34,063 bases of DNA from Phycisphaerae bacterium (lineage in GTDB: Bacteria > Planctomycetota > Phycisphaerae > SM23-33). Location: positions 1-34,063 of the forward strand of contig PUND01000092.1 of assembly GCA_003551645.1 (NCBI GenBank). Reading direction: 5' to 3'. The notes beneath the pieces were generated by a model that searched no databases, was not told the origin of the DNA, and saw nothing but the letters and a program-made list of their open reading frames with translations. Positions 23,875 through 31,600 of the stretch are shown here, one piece after another. The first letter of the stretch is position 1, and each line of letters opens with the position of its first letter. Both the position numbers and the translations under genes were made by a program.

Positions 23875-23939
23875 ATGTGCCCTTGCTTAGCCGCCGATGG
23901 CTGATAGTATGGCCGCCGTCATGTTCGATAAGGGCACAT
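23875..23939. repeat. 10-bp perfect inverted repeat bracketing the trpS promoter
   Basis: ATGTGCCCTT (23875-23884) and AAGGGCACAT (23930-23939) are exact reverse complements separated by 45 bp. The left arm overlaps the -35; the right arm lies in the leader-peptide frame (codons 4-7). It could be a pair of operator half-sites for DNA looping, or chance. Confidence 0.45.
23883..23910 (+). promoter_or_regulatory. trpS promoter with extended -10
   Basis: TTGCTT (23883-23888), 16-bp spacer, TAGTAT (23905-23910), with TG at 23902-23903 making an extended -10. The predicted start is near 23917, only about 4 nt before the leader-peptide ATG 23921. Confidence 0.6.
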
Positions 23940-23974
23940 ACCTCGACCGTTGGTCCTGGCGCCGGGGTCGGTGA
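23921..23974 (+). CDS. putative Trp leader peptide upstream of trpS
   Basis: A 17-codon frame, MFDKGTYLDRWSWRRGR, begins 10 nt after the predicted -10 and has no Shine-Dalgarno sequence, so it would be read as a leaderless message. Codons 11 and 13 are Trp (TGG at 23951 and 23957). The TGA stop (23972-23974) falls in the loop of a 7-bp hairpin (GGGTCGG 23965-23971, CCGACCC 23979-23985). Trp-rich short frames ahead of a Trp-related gene are the hallmark of ribosome-mediated attenuation. Not a leader I recognise; inferred from position, Trp content and complementarity to the trpS ribosome site. Confidence 0.5.
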   Translation: MFDKGTYLDRWSWRRGR

Positions 23975-24039
23975 AGAGCCGACCCGATCCGAGTGTTTCC
24001 GCGCCTTTGCCTTTTTCCAGACCGCCGTTCAGAGGACCA
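23951..24039 (+). promoter_or_regulatory. possible translational attenuator of trpS
   Basis: TGGTCCT (23951-23957), covering the first Trp codon, the Ser codon and one base of the second Trp codon, is exactly complementary to AGGACCA (24033-24039), which includes the trpS Shine-Dalgarno AGAGGA. If these pair, trpS is shut. A ribosome stalled at the Trp codons for lack of charged tRNA-Trp would cover the left strand and free the ribosome site. The hairpin at 23965-23985 lies inside the loop and could bring the arms together. No good U-tract terminator was found, so the model is translational. Confidence 0.4.
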
Positions 24040-24041
24040 CC

Positions 24042-25019
24042 ATGAGAGTATTATCCGGAATTCAGCCGTCGGGCCTGCTGCACATCGGCAACTACTTCGG
24101 CGCCGTCCGCCAGTTCGTCCGTCTTCAGGAGGCCGGCAACGAGTGTTTCTACTTCCTGGCCAACTACCACGCGCTAACCTCGCTCCAGAGCAAACAGGAA
24201 ATGGAGCGGCTGACCTGGCACCTGGCCGCGGGGTATCTGGCCCTGGGCATAGACCCCGAGCGCAGCGTGTTCTTCGTGCAATCCGACGTGCCGCAGACGA
24301 CAGAGCTGTGCTGGATACTCAACTGCGTCACGCCCGTGGCGCTGATGGAAAAAGGCACCAGCTACAAGGACAAGGTCGCCCGTGGACTGCCGGCGAACAT
24401 GGGACTGTTCGACTATCCGGTGCTCCAGGCGGCCGACATTGTCATATACGACGCCGACCTGGTGCCCGTGGGGGCCGATCAGAAGCAGCACGTCGAGATG
24501 ACCCGCGACATCGCCGCGAAGTTCAACCGCGTGTTCGGTGAGGAGGCACTGGTCCTCCCCGACGCACAGATAGTGCCGGAGGTGGCGATAGTGCCCGGCA
24601 TCGACGGGCAGAAGATGTCCAAGAGCTACGACAACACCATCGAAATCTTCCAGACGGACAAGCGGACCAAAAAGCGCTGCGCGCAGATAGTCACCGACTC
24701 CACGCCGCTGGAGGAGCCGAAAGACCCGGAAAAATGTAACGTCTTCGCCCTGCTGAAACTGTTCGCCACCGGTGAGGAGCTTAAGGAAATCGCCGGTAAG
24801 TACCGCGCCGGGGGTTACGGCTACGGACACGCCAAGCAGCGGCTGGCCGAGCTGATTAACGAACAGTTCGCCGAGGCCCGGTACCGCTACGCCGAGCTTG
24901 AGAAAAATCCCAACGAGGTCCGCGACATCCTCCGCGAAGGCGGACGCAAGGCCCGCGAAGCGGCCGAACGCACCATGCAGCGCGTCCGCTCGGCGGCCGG
25001 CGTCGTCAGGCATCATTGA
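24042..25019 (+). CDS. trpS: tryptophanyl-tRNA synthetase
   Basis: 325 residues from ATG 24042 (AGAGGA 6 nt upstream); longer upstream reading is not supported. It attaches tryptophan to tRNA-Trp using ATP. Class I signatures are clear: PSGLLHIGN (9-17, the HIGH-like loop) and KMSKS (about 191-195). Length matches bacterial TrpRS. The C-terminal part is the helical anticodon-binding region. The gene is preceded by a short Trp-containing frame and a matching complementarity to its ribosome site, suggesting control by charged tRNA-Trp. The gap 23768-23874 before its promoter shows no gene. Confidence 0.97.
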   Translation: MRVLSGIQPSGLLHIGNYFGAVRQFVRLQEAGNECFYFLANYHALTSLQSKQEMERLTWHLAAGYLALGIDPERSVFFVQSDVPQTTELCWILNCVTPVALMEKGTSYKDKVARGLPANMGLFDYPVLQAADIVIYDADLVPVGADQKQHVEMTRDIAAKFNRVFGEEALVLPDAQIVPEVAIVPGIDGQKMSKSYDNTIEIFQTDKRTKKRCAQIVTDSTPLEEPKDPEKCNVFALLKLFATGEELKEIAGKYRAGGYGYGHAKQRLAELINEQFAEARYRYAELEKNPNEVRDILREGGRKAREAAERTMQRVRSAAGVVRHH

Positions 25020-25167
25020 GGTAGTTGCGATAGAAGCAATCGAAATAACCGCTTGAAGCCCGGCCATCTCAATTAGCGGGTCCGCAGCGCGGCCGACATG
25101 CCGGCTACCGGATACCCTTCGATTCGCCGCGCCCGCTCAGGGCAAGCTGGCTACTGATTGCCGCTGC

Positions 25168-25176
25168 TGTTACTCT
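25168..25176 (+). promoter_or_regulatory. extended -10 element of scpA (leaderless)
   Basis: TG (25168-25169), one base, then TACTCT (25171-25176). ATG 25185 lies 8 nt downstream, as expected for a leaderless transcript. No clear -35; an extended -10 can compensate. No Shine-Dalgarno is present beyond GGGG next to the ATG. Confidence 0.4.
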
Positions 25177-25184
25177 TTCGGGGC

Positions 25185-26075
25185 ATGAGCGAATACCGCG
25201 TCAATCTGCCGGTTTACAACGGGCCGATGGACCTGCTGCTCTACCTCATCCGCCGCGATGAGGTGGACATCCACGACATCCCCATCAGCCGCATCACCGA
25301 GCAGTACCTCGGTTACGTCAAGCTGCTAAAGGCGCTGGACCCGAACCTCGCCGGGGACTTCCTGGTGATGGCCGCGACGCTGATGGAGATAAAGACGCGG
25401 ATGCTGCTTCCGGCGCCCGAGCAGGACGAGGAGCAGGCCGAGGGCGTCGATATAGACCCCCGCGCCGAACTGGTCCGCCAGCTCCTGGAGTACAAGAAAT
25501 TCCGGGACGCCGCGGACGACCTCCGCTCCGCGGCCGAGACACAGGCCATGCGCTTCGAACGCAGACCGGCACTGCCGGAGGAGGTTACCGAGCGGGACTA
25601 CGACCTGGAAGACGTCCAGGTCTGGGACCTGCTGGACGCCTTCGACCGGATGATGAAGTCCATCGGCCAGGACATCCGCCAGCACGAGGTCATCTACGAC
25701 GACACCCCCATCGAACTGCACGCCGCCGACATCCGGGACCGGCTGCAGCGAGAGGGCGGACTGACCTTCGGACAGATATTCGAAGGCCGAACCACCCGCG
25801 GCGAGATCATCGGTTTGTTCCTGGCGCTTCTGGAGCTGATGAAGCGCAAGGAGATACTGGTCGTGCAGGAGGGGAACTTCGATGAGATACACATCCATCT
25901 GAACCCCGACCCGCCGGACGAGAACGCCGGGGACGACCGCCACCCGACCGAAGGACCGCCTGGCGAGTACATCCCGCGGACCGACTCCGAGGACACCGGC
26001 CCGGCCGAGTACGACGACAGCCCGGACGAGGACGACGATGAAGATACGACGGAAGATTCAGGAGTTGGGGCTTGA
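25185..26075 (+). CDS. scpA: segregation and condensation protein A (kleisin)
   Basis: 296 residues from ATG 25185; the frame is open 9 codons upstream but that part overlaps the putative -10. ScpA bridges SMC heads and ScpB in the condensin-like complex that compacts and segregates chromosomes. The N-terminal domain has the family's NLPVYNGPMDLLLYLIRRDE signature and the helix that binds the SMC neck; residues about 190-240 hold the C-terminal winged helix (LTFGQIFEGRTTRGEIIGLF). A highly acidic tail (about 245-296) is extra relative to typical ScpA of 240-260 residues. scpB is not next to it. Its last 38 bp overlap the RidA-family gene. Confidence 0.95.
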   Translation: MSEYRVNLPVYNGPMDLLLYLIRRDEVDIHDIPISRITEQYLGYVKLLKALDPNLAGDFLVMAATLMEIKTRMLLPAPEQDEEQAEGVDIDPRAELVRQLLEYKKFRDAADDLRSAAETQAMRFERRPALPEEVTERDYDLEDVQVWDLLDAFDRMMKSIGQDIRQHEVIYDDTPIELHAADIRDRLQREGGLTFGQIFEGRTTRGEIIGLFLALLELMKRKEILVVQEGNFDEIHIHLNPDPPDENAGDDRHPTEGPPGEYIPRTDSEDTGPAEYDDSPDEDDDEDTTEDSGVGA

Positions 26076-26496
26076 ACTGCCCGAGCCGCCCCGTCCCGTA
26101 GGCGCCTACATACCGGCGGTGCGGACCGGCAAGCTGGTCTTTACCGCCGGTCAGTTGCCCGTCCGCGACGGCGAGCTTGTCGCCGCGGGTAAGGTCCCGG
26201 CCGACGTGTCGGTGGAACAGGCCGCCGATGCCGCCCGTCAGGCGGTGCTGAACGCCCTGGCGGCGGTCGAGACGGCCGCCGATTCCGCGGACGACATAGC
26301 GAGGGTTGTGCGGATGAACGTGTTCGTCAACTCATCGGCCGGCTTCACCGAGCAGGCCGGGGTCGCCAACGCCGCCAGCGGGCTTCTTCGGGACATCTTC
26401 GGTGACGCCGGCACACACAGCAGATGCGCAATCGGCGCCGCGGAGCTTCCGCTCAACGCCGCTGTGGAGATTGACCTGGTGGTGGAGCTGCGATAA
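26038..26496 (+). CDS. RidA family protein (YjgF/UK114)
   Basis: 152 residues from ATG 26038, inside the end of scpA (38-bp overlap, different frame), suggesting translational coupling. RidA proteins form trimers and deaminate reactive enamines/imines made by PLP enzymes. Conserved elements are TAGQLP (36-41) and the active-site Arg129 in HSRCAIGAAELPLNAAVEID with Glu145. The opening (GLELPEPPRPVGAY) fits the YjgF-like subgroup a little longer than canonical RidA of about 128 residues. The function of this subgroup is less clear than RidA itself. A hairpin at 26503-26519 follows. Confidence 0.92.
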   Translation: MKIRRKIQELGLELPEPPRPVGAYIPAVRTGKLVFTAGQLPVRDGELVAAGKVPADVSVEQAADAARQAVLNALAAVETAADSADDIARVVRMNVFVNSSAGFTEQAGVANAASGLLRDIFGDAGTHSRCAIGAAELPLNAAVEIDLVVELR

Positions 26497-26502
26497 GGCG
26501 GC

Positions 26503-26519
26503 ACGGGCTTTTCGCCCGT
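26503..26519. terminator. hairpin between convergent genes
   Basis: ACGGGC (26503-26508) and GCCCGT (26514-26519) form a 6-bp stem around TTTTC, 7 bp after the RidA-family stop and between two convergent genes. A second stem (CCCGG/CCGGG, about 26524-26537) follows. There is no U-tract, so bidirectional termination is only probable. Confidence 0.4.
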
Positions 26520-26563
26520 CAGGCCCGGAGAACCGGGGCAAGAACATCAGGCGGGAATCAGGA

Positions 26564-27478
26564 TCAGTCCGCATCCGCCTCGGCCGGCTGCGAGGCGGTT
26601 TCCTCTTCGGTGTCCAGCCCGAGCACGCGGGGAGTGGTTTTGATATCAGGCGCGGTCCGCGGCGGGCGGCCGCGATTCGGGTCGATATCTTCGGGAACGG
26701 AGAACTCGACCTGCCCGCTTTCGCCGTCGCGCGGGATGAACACCGAAAGCTCCTGCAGGTATTCGACATGCAACTGCCGCCAGGTCGTCGCCGGTACTCT
26801 CAGCCGCCACAGGACCCGGCTCTGGTTGGGCAGCTTCTCCCAGCCGCCGAACCGCTCGACAAAGTACCAAAGCTCAATCCGCCAGATGTAACGCGAGTCG
26901 CCGGCGTAGTCCGGGCGTCTTCGCATCCGCTCCAGAAGCACGGTGGCCCGCGGCCCGTCGCCGTGCACGTAGAGCACACGGGCGAGTTCCAAAAAATCCT
27001 TCTCGGCCGACGATTCGATCCACTCGACTATCTGTTCGGCGTCGCGCCGGGCGAACTCGTAATCCCGCTCGGGCGGCAGGTCGAGCTGCTCGCGCCGTAT
27101 CCGCGCTAGCCGAAGGAAACGCGAATCAACGAAGGACAGGTCGATGCCCTCGTAGCGTCGGCGGTCGGTCGTAAGCAGCACCAGGTCATAAGCGGCGTCG
27201 CCGGGCAGCGGCCCGAAGACGAACCGTCCGGTCTCGGTGTCCAGCTCTTCCGGCTCGTAGCGACGGCCGGTCTCGCGACTGACGGCGGAAAGCTCGGCGA
27301 TTGCTTCGGCGGGGGTAATACGCCCGCGGATGTGGCCCGGCCGGGCGGCGGGCAGCGGCTGGTCTTCGGGCAGATCGGCATCGCCGCCGGCCCCCGCGGC
27401 CAGTAACGCCAACATGCACACGCACGCCAGCAGCCGCCCCCGGCTACGGACGGAATCGTATGTGCGAATCCGCGACAC
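26564..27478 (-). CDS. putative exported protein of unknown function
   Basis: 304 residues from GTG 27478, chosen because GGAG lies 6 nt upstream and a signal peptide follows (SRGRLLACVCMLALLAAGAG, cut near residue 31). Upstream in-frame codons run into the flavin reductase gene. Residues about 45-110 look like a small beta-sandwich of the carboxypeptidase-regulatory type (HIRGRITPAE ... TGRFVFGPLPGDAAYDLVLL). The middle (110-240) is charged and helical with Arg/Glu/Trp-rich segments; the tail is Pro/Glu/Ala-rich. I do not recognise a family. It is the last gene of a likely purF operon (11-bp gap after the flavin reductase). Confidence 0.7.
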   Translation of the reverse strand: MSRIRTYDSVRSRGRLLACVCMLALLAAGAGGDADLPEDQPLPAARPGHIRGRITPAEAIAELSAVSRETGRRYEPEELDTETGRFVFGPLPGDAAYDLVLLTTDRRRYEGIDLSFVDSRFLRLARIRREQLDLPPERDYEFARRDAEQIVEWIESSAEKDFLELARVLYVHGDGPRATVLLERMRRRPDYAGDSRYIWRIELWYFVERFGGWEKLPNQSRVLWRLRVPATTWRQLHVEYLQELSVFIPRDGESGQVEFSVPEDIDPNRGRPPRTAPDIKTTPRVLGLDTEEETASQPAEADAD

Positions 27479-27489
27479 GGCATTCTCCG

Positions 27490-28029
27490 CTATCGGCCGC
27501 TCAGCAGGTCGGCGGCGCCGCTGACGGCGTAGGAGCCGAGTATCCTGCCCCAGTAAACCCGGTGGAAGTCGCCGTCCTGGTAGGCGCCCGAGCGGATTTC
27601 GTCGGTGAGCTTTTCCGGCAGCACGTCGTTGCTGTGGACCACCCGGCACTCGTAATGGACCGGACACTCCGCCACCACCGGGGCCAGGACGCTGGCGGCT
27701 TTTTCGGCGGTAAGCCCAAGCTCGGTGAACTTGTCCACATCAGCCCCGCTGGTCGAGCCGGCCGACGCGCACGCCCGGGCAAGCGACTCGGTGGGCACAT
27801 TCACCGAGAAACACCCGGTGTGCTCTATGCACCGGAAGGTGTAACGGCTGGGCCTGACCAGCACTATCCAGGCCGGAATGCCCCAGATGCTGCCCAGGGC
27901 GCCCCAGCCGATGGTCATTATATTCGGCTTTCCCTGCGCGTCGTAGCTGCCCAGCAGAAGGCCGCGACTCGTCATCGCGTCCGCGACCAGCGAGTAATGC
28001 TCGGTATAGTCGATGCGCTCCTTGGCCAT
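27490..28029 (-). CDS. flavin reductase family protein
   Basis: 179 residues from ATG 28029 with AAGGAG 8 nt upstream. The fold is the FMN-binding split barrel of flavin reductases: NIMTIGWGALGSIWGIPAWIVLVRPSRYTF supplies the FMN-phosphate and isoalloxazine contacts, and CFSVNVPTESLA is a conserved strand-turn. Such enzymes reduce flavin with NAD(P)H or bind FMN for other redox work; the partner is unknown. It starts 19 bp after the purF stop, and its own stop is 11 bp before the next gene, so all three are probably one operon. Confidence 0.9.
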   Translation of the reverse strand: MAKERIDYTEHYSLVADAMTSRGLLLGSYDAQGKPNIMTIGWGALGSIWGIPAWIVLVRPSRYTFRCIEHTGCFSVNVPTESLARACASAGSTSGADVDKFTELGLTAEKAASVLAPVVAECPVHYECRVVHSNDVLPEKLTDEIRSGAYQDGDFHRVYWGRILGSYAVSGAADLLSGR

Positions 28030-28048
28030 CGCCGTGCTCCTTTTCCGA

Positions 28049-29620
28049 CTATTCGTAAGTGCGTCCGGCCTTTCCGACCGAGAGATTGCCGCGGGCGTTT
28101 TCAATCAATCTGTTGCCCCAGGGCGTGGGGTATCGGCCGGTAACACAGCCCAGGCAAAGCTGCTCAGTATCCTTGCACAGACACGGCCCCAGGTCGTCCA
28201 CTGTAACGAAACGCAGTGAGTCCACTCCCAAGGCCTCCGCCATGCGATCCAGCATCTGTTGCGACGGCCGGCCGTCGTAGTCGTCACCGGTGAACCGGGG
28301 GGCGAACAACTCGCCCAGAGTGGACATATCGACGCCGTAAAAGCACGGCGCTACCACCGGCGGACAGGCCACCCTGACGTGCACCTCCCGCGCGCCGCCG
28401 CGGCTGCGAAGCCGGCTCACCAGCGCCGCCAGCGTGGTCGAGCGGACTATCGAATCCTCTATCAGGAAAACTCGCTTGCCGTCAAGCACCGACGGAAGCG
28501 GCGTGTACTTGCTCCTGGCGGCGTCGGTGCGGGTGACGCCCGGCTGGATGAAGGTCCGCCCGATGTACCTGTTGCGGATAAGCCCCTCAACAGCGCGGAT
28601 GCCGGCCTTGAACGCATATGCGTCGGACGACGCCTTGGCGGTATCCGGCACCGGAACCACCACCGCATCGTCGCCGCCCGGCTCATCCTCCAGCTCGGCC
28701 AGCCGCTCGCCCAGACGTGCCCGAGCGGTATAGACGTCCGAACCGTCGATGCCGCTGGCTACGTTCGAAAAATATACCCACTCGAAGAAGCAGTACGAGC
28801 GCTTAGGCGCCTCGGCAAACCGCTCGAACCGCAACCGGCCGTCCTCAACCACGGCCATCGTGCCTGGCTCTATGGGCTTGACGTCCGTGAACCCCAGATT
28901 GGTAAGCGCCACCGATTCGCTGGCCGCCGCGAAGAGCCGCCCCTGCACCGCCCAGTTCATCGGACGGAAGGCCTGAGGATCGCGAGCGACAAACATCCGC
29001 CCCATGGCGTCCAGGAACGCCAGGTTGTAAGCCCCGTCCAAGCTGCGCGAAACCGACGCCATTACATCCAGCAACGAGGGAACGTTGTCACCGCGAAGCC
29101 GATACGCCAGGGCGTGCATTATCATCTCGGTGTCGGTGTTCAGCGAGAAATGGTAGTGCCGCTTGGACAGCAGCCCCTCCCGCAGGTCCGAGAGGTTCGC
29201 CAGTTGCCCGTTGAAGGCGAAGCTGAACCACTTCCACAACCGGCCGTGCTTGCGCTCGAACGGCTGGGCGTAGCGGATGTCGTCTGCGCCGCAGGTGGCG
29301 TAGCGGGTGTGCCCGATGGCCGCACCGCCGGCGTATTCGGCCAGGATGGAGCGGAACTTCGAAGGGTGGGCCATCCTGAACGCCTCGGCGACCGTGCCGA
29401 TGTTCTTGTATGTCTGTAACAGGAACGGACGGTCCTGGCTCCAACTGGTCAGTCCCGCCGCGAGTTGTCCACGGTTTTGCAGGTCAAGCAGCATGCGCGG
29501 CACGAGGCCGGCCGTGTTGCCGTCCACCACATCCTGCGACGCCGAACCTTCCTCGCCCGCCGGCTCGTCAAGCCAGTAAAGCGCCGCCACGCCACATTCG
29601 TGCATCAGTTCTTCGCTCAA
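28049..29620 (-). CDS. purF: amidophosphoribosyltransferase ([4Fe-4S] type)
   Basis: 523 residues from TTG 29620, chosen because GGGAGGG lies 5 nt upstream and it leaves a short propeptide MSEELMHE before Cys9, the glutaminase nucleophile in ECGVAAL. This enzyme makes 5-phosphoribosylamine from PRPP and glutamine, the first step of purine synthesis. The PRPP loop is VFLIEDSIVRSTT (384-396), close to the usual VDDSIVRGTT. Cys277, Cys426, Cys489 and Cys492 match the four [4Fe-4S] ligands of the Bacillus-type enzyme, and VTGRYPTP follows the last pair. The glutaminase half is diverged (LQNRGQLAAGLTS, GHTRYATCG), so a specialised paralog cannot be excluded. Confidence 0.88.
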   Translation of the reverse strand: MSEELMHECGVAALYWLDEPAGEEGSASQDVVDGNTAGLVPRMLLDLQNRGQLAAGLTSWSQDRPFLLQTYKNIGTVAEAFRMAHPSKFRSILAEYAGGAAIGHTRYATCGADDIRYAQPFERKHGRLWKWFSFAFNGQLANLSDLREGLLSKRHYHFSLNTDTEMIMHALAYRLRGDNVPSLLDVMASVSRSLDGAYNLAFLDAMGRMFVARDPQAFRPMNWAVQGRLFAAASESVALTNLGFTDVKPIEPGTMAVVEDGRLRFERFAEAPKRSYCFFEWVYFSNVASGIDGSDVYTARARLGERLAELEDEPGGDDAVVVPVPDTAKASSDAYAFKAGIRAVEGLIRNRYIGRTFIQPGVTRTDAARSKYTPLPSVLDGKRVFLIEDSIVRSTTLAALVSRLRSRGGAREVHVRVACPPVVAPCFYGVDMSTLGELFAPRFTGDDYDGRPSQQMLDRMAEALGVDSLRFVTVDDLGPCLCKDTEQLCLGCVTGRYPTPWGNRLIENARGNLSVGKAGRTYE

Positions 29621-29657
29621 TGGACCCTCCCGGACCGCGTCGATCGGGAAAAACGGA

Positions 29658-29666
29658 ATCGTACCA
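29658..29666 (-). promoter_or_regulatory. extended -10 element upstream of purF
   Basis: Read on the minus strand, TG, G, then TACGAT: an extended -10 with a start near 29651 and about 30 nt of leader before TTG 29620. No good -35 is visible. A second candidate, TATGAT near 29705, exists farther upstream. Confidence 0.35.
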
Positions 29667-29823
29667 GAACCCGGCCGTCCAGTCGAGCAGCCAAGTCCCG
29701 TCAACATATCATACTACCGCCGCGGGCGGGCGAGATGTAGTGGGCTGCCGTTCTATCCGCCGCAAGGCGGGGACAGGAACAAACACCGTCTCACCTCGAC
29801 CGGAACAGTGATAAACCGCGCCG

Positions 29824-30699
29824 TCAACGGATGAAAACCCTCCTCGGCCGAAGGGTCAGACCGTCTTCGGCGACTTCACCGATTGCCAGCAGTCTTCCGC
29901 CGCCGTCGATTACCGCCGCCTCACCCACCTCGGCCGGCCGCGACAGCCGGACACTGTTGCCGTTGGCAATTTTCGCGGCCGTGTCATCGTCCGCCACAAC
30001 GTGCTGCACGCCTTCCATCGCCCGCAGCGGCTCTATCAGGTCGCGCCGCGGGTCGAGCCGGTCCAGGGATACCGCATCGGCCAGCGTGAACGCCCCCACC
30101 CTCGTCCGAGTGAGCCGGGAGCAGTAGCCGCCGCAGCCAAGCCGCTCGCCGATATCCCGCGCAAGCGCCCGGATGTACGTGCCCGCCTCGCATTGAACGT
30201 CGATTTCCAGCTCCCGCGGGTCGTATCGCACCGGCTTGAGTTCGTGGATGGTCACTGTCCGGGCCGGCATCTCCGCACGCAAACCTGCGCGGGCGAGCTT
30301 GTACGCCCGCCGGCCGTCGATGTGGACGGCAGAATGCGCCGGCGGCGCCTGGTCTATGCGGCCGACGAAATCGCCCAGCGCCTCCAGGACCGCCGGCTCG
30401 GACGGCGGCTCGACACCGGTGGGAGTGATCCGCCCTTCCACATCGTCGGTGTCGCTGCGGGCGCCGAGCGTGACGGTGGCGAGGTATTCCTTTCGGCCGC
30501 GGACGACCCGCTGGGCAAGCCGGGTCGCCGGTCCCAGGCAGAGCACCAGCACGCCGTCGGCGAACGGGTCGAGCGTTCCGGCGTGGCCGACCTTGACGCC
30601 CCTGCCGAGGTGGCGTCTGACGGCCGCGACCACGTCGTGGCTGGTCGGCCCGGTCGGCTTGTTGATATTCAGGAAGCCGAACATTTTCCTTCGTTTCAT
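29824..30699 (-). CDS. truB: tRNA pseudouridine(55) synthase
   Basis: 291 residues from ATG 30699 (GGGAAG just upstream; ATG 30684 is five codons inside). TruB converts U55 in the T-loop of tRNAs to pseudouridine. The signature GHAGTLDP is at 38-45 with catalytic Asp44; YKLAR, GTYIRALARDIG and other family motifs follow. The C-terminal 60 residues form a PUA-like domain (VRLSRPAEVGEAAVID). It is divergent from a DUF2203 gene and is not next to rbfA/infB, where truB often sits. The promoter candidate is at 30748-30776. Confidence 0.96.
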   Translation of the reverse strand: MKRRKMFGFLNINKPTGPTSHDVVAAVRRHLGRGVKVGHAGTLDPFADGVLVLCLGPATRLAQRVVRGRKEYLATVTLGARSDTDDVEGRITPTGVEPPSEPAVLEALGDFVGRIDQAPPAHSAVHIDGRRAYKLARAGLRAEMPARTVTIHELKPVRYDPRELEIDVQCEAGTYIRALARDIGERLGCGGYCSRLTRTRVGAFTLADAVSLDRLDPRRDLIEPLRAMEGVQHVVADDDTAAKIANGNSVRLSRPAEVGEAAVIDGGGRLLAIGEVAEDGLTLRPRRVFIR

Positions 30700-30747
30700 A
30701 CCGCTTCCCGGATCGCCGTCGGCGGACCGGGAACACGGATTACACCC

Positions 30748-30776
30748 ACAATACCGCCGCCACGAATAGACAGTAA
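30748..30776 (-). promoter_or_regulatory. sigma-70 promoter of truB
   Basis: Minus strand TTACTG (30771-30776), 17-bp spacer, TATTGT (30748-30753). The predicted start near 30741 gives a leader of about 42 nt. Confidence 0.45.
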
Positions 30777-30949
30777 GCGAACGTTGAAGCAAAGCCCTTT
30801 TGGTGCCAGTCGAGGTCCCGGTCGGCAATGGTTGTCCCGCGCCGAGAGGGGCTAACCCGTCCGGGATGTCGAATTTTCCTTATCTCCGGGGTCCGCATTG
30901 GACGATTCAAAGCAGCGTTGCCCGAAAACCTCCTCGGAGCCATACGCCG

Positions 30950-31408
30950 ATGAAACGCTGCGAACTGGACATCCTGGACGTAACCATTCCGGGCAGGCCC
31001 ATGCGGAGCTTCACGCTCGCCCAGGCCAACCGTTCGCTGGTGCTGCTGCGGCGGGTGGTCGAAGACGTGGTGGACGCCTATCAACGCGCCGTTGAGCTTC
31101 AGCAGGTCATCGAGTGCGCCCGGCTCGGCCCGGACTACGGCCAGCGGCGACAGGCGGACACCCGGCTGACCGAGACCGTCGAGGAGCTTCAGGGGTATCT
31201 CTGGGAACTGGACGAGATGGGCGTGGAGCTGCGCGACTGGCAGGCCGGCCGGGTGGAATTCCCCGCGCGGGCGGCCGGACGGCACATCCGGCTCAGTTGG
31301 CAACTCGGCGACCCGGAGGTGCTTTACTGGCACGAGATTGACAGCGACTGCGAAGAACTCCGGCACATCGATACGCTGCCCGGCCGGCGGCCGCAGCCGG
31401 TAAACTGA
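30950..31408 (+). CDS. DUF2203 family protein
   Basis: 152 residues from ATG 30950; CGGAG lies about 10 nt upstream, so the start is moderately supported (ATG 31001 is an alternative). The conserved DUF2203 layout is present: FTLAQANRSLVLLRRVVEDV near the start, a coiled helical middle, then GVELRDWQAGRVEFPARAAGRHIRLSWQLGDPEVLYWHEID. The family is small, cytoplasmic and without known function. It stands alone, divergent from truB. Confidence 0.85.
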   Translation: MKRCELDILDVTIPGRPMRSFTLAQANRSLVLLRRVVEDVVDAYQRAVELQQVIECARLGPDYGQRRQADTRLTETVEELQGYLWELDEMGVELRDWQAGRVEFPARAAGRHIRLSWQLGDPEVLYWHEIDSDCEELRHIDTLPGRRPQPVN

Positions 31409-31591
31409 CGGAACACTCAGGGAGCAAGCCGGTTTCCGCAACATCTGTTCGGCTCAGTCGGGTTCTGCGCCGACACCACCGGCACTTCAGTAACGGCCCG
31501 TTTTCGGCAATCGGTCGGCGATCCGGGGGCATGCCACCGGGGCGCGTCGGGGTAGTTCAACGTCGTATTCCGGGATTGTCACCGATTGTGG

Positions 31592-31600
31592 TGCTATACT
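31592..31600 (+). promoter_or_regulatory. extended -10 promoter of the ferritin-like/encapsulin cluster
   Basis: TG (31592-31593), C, TATACT (31595-31600). No good -35 at the right distance. The predicted start near 31607 leaves about 100 nt before ATG 31709; GGACAACC occurs twice in this leader (about 31613 and 31691). The rest of 31409-31591, after the DUF2203 gene, shows nothing further. Confidence 0.5.

Noticed and set aside
23917-24041. T-box riboswitch upstream of trpS
   Set aside because: No T-box consensus or antiterminator bulge was seen, and no terminator follows; the Trp-codon frame explains the region better.
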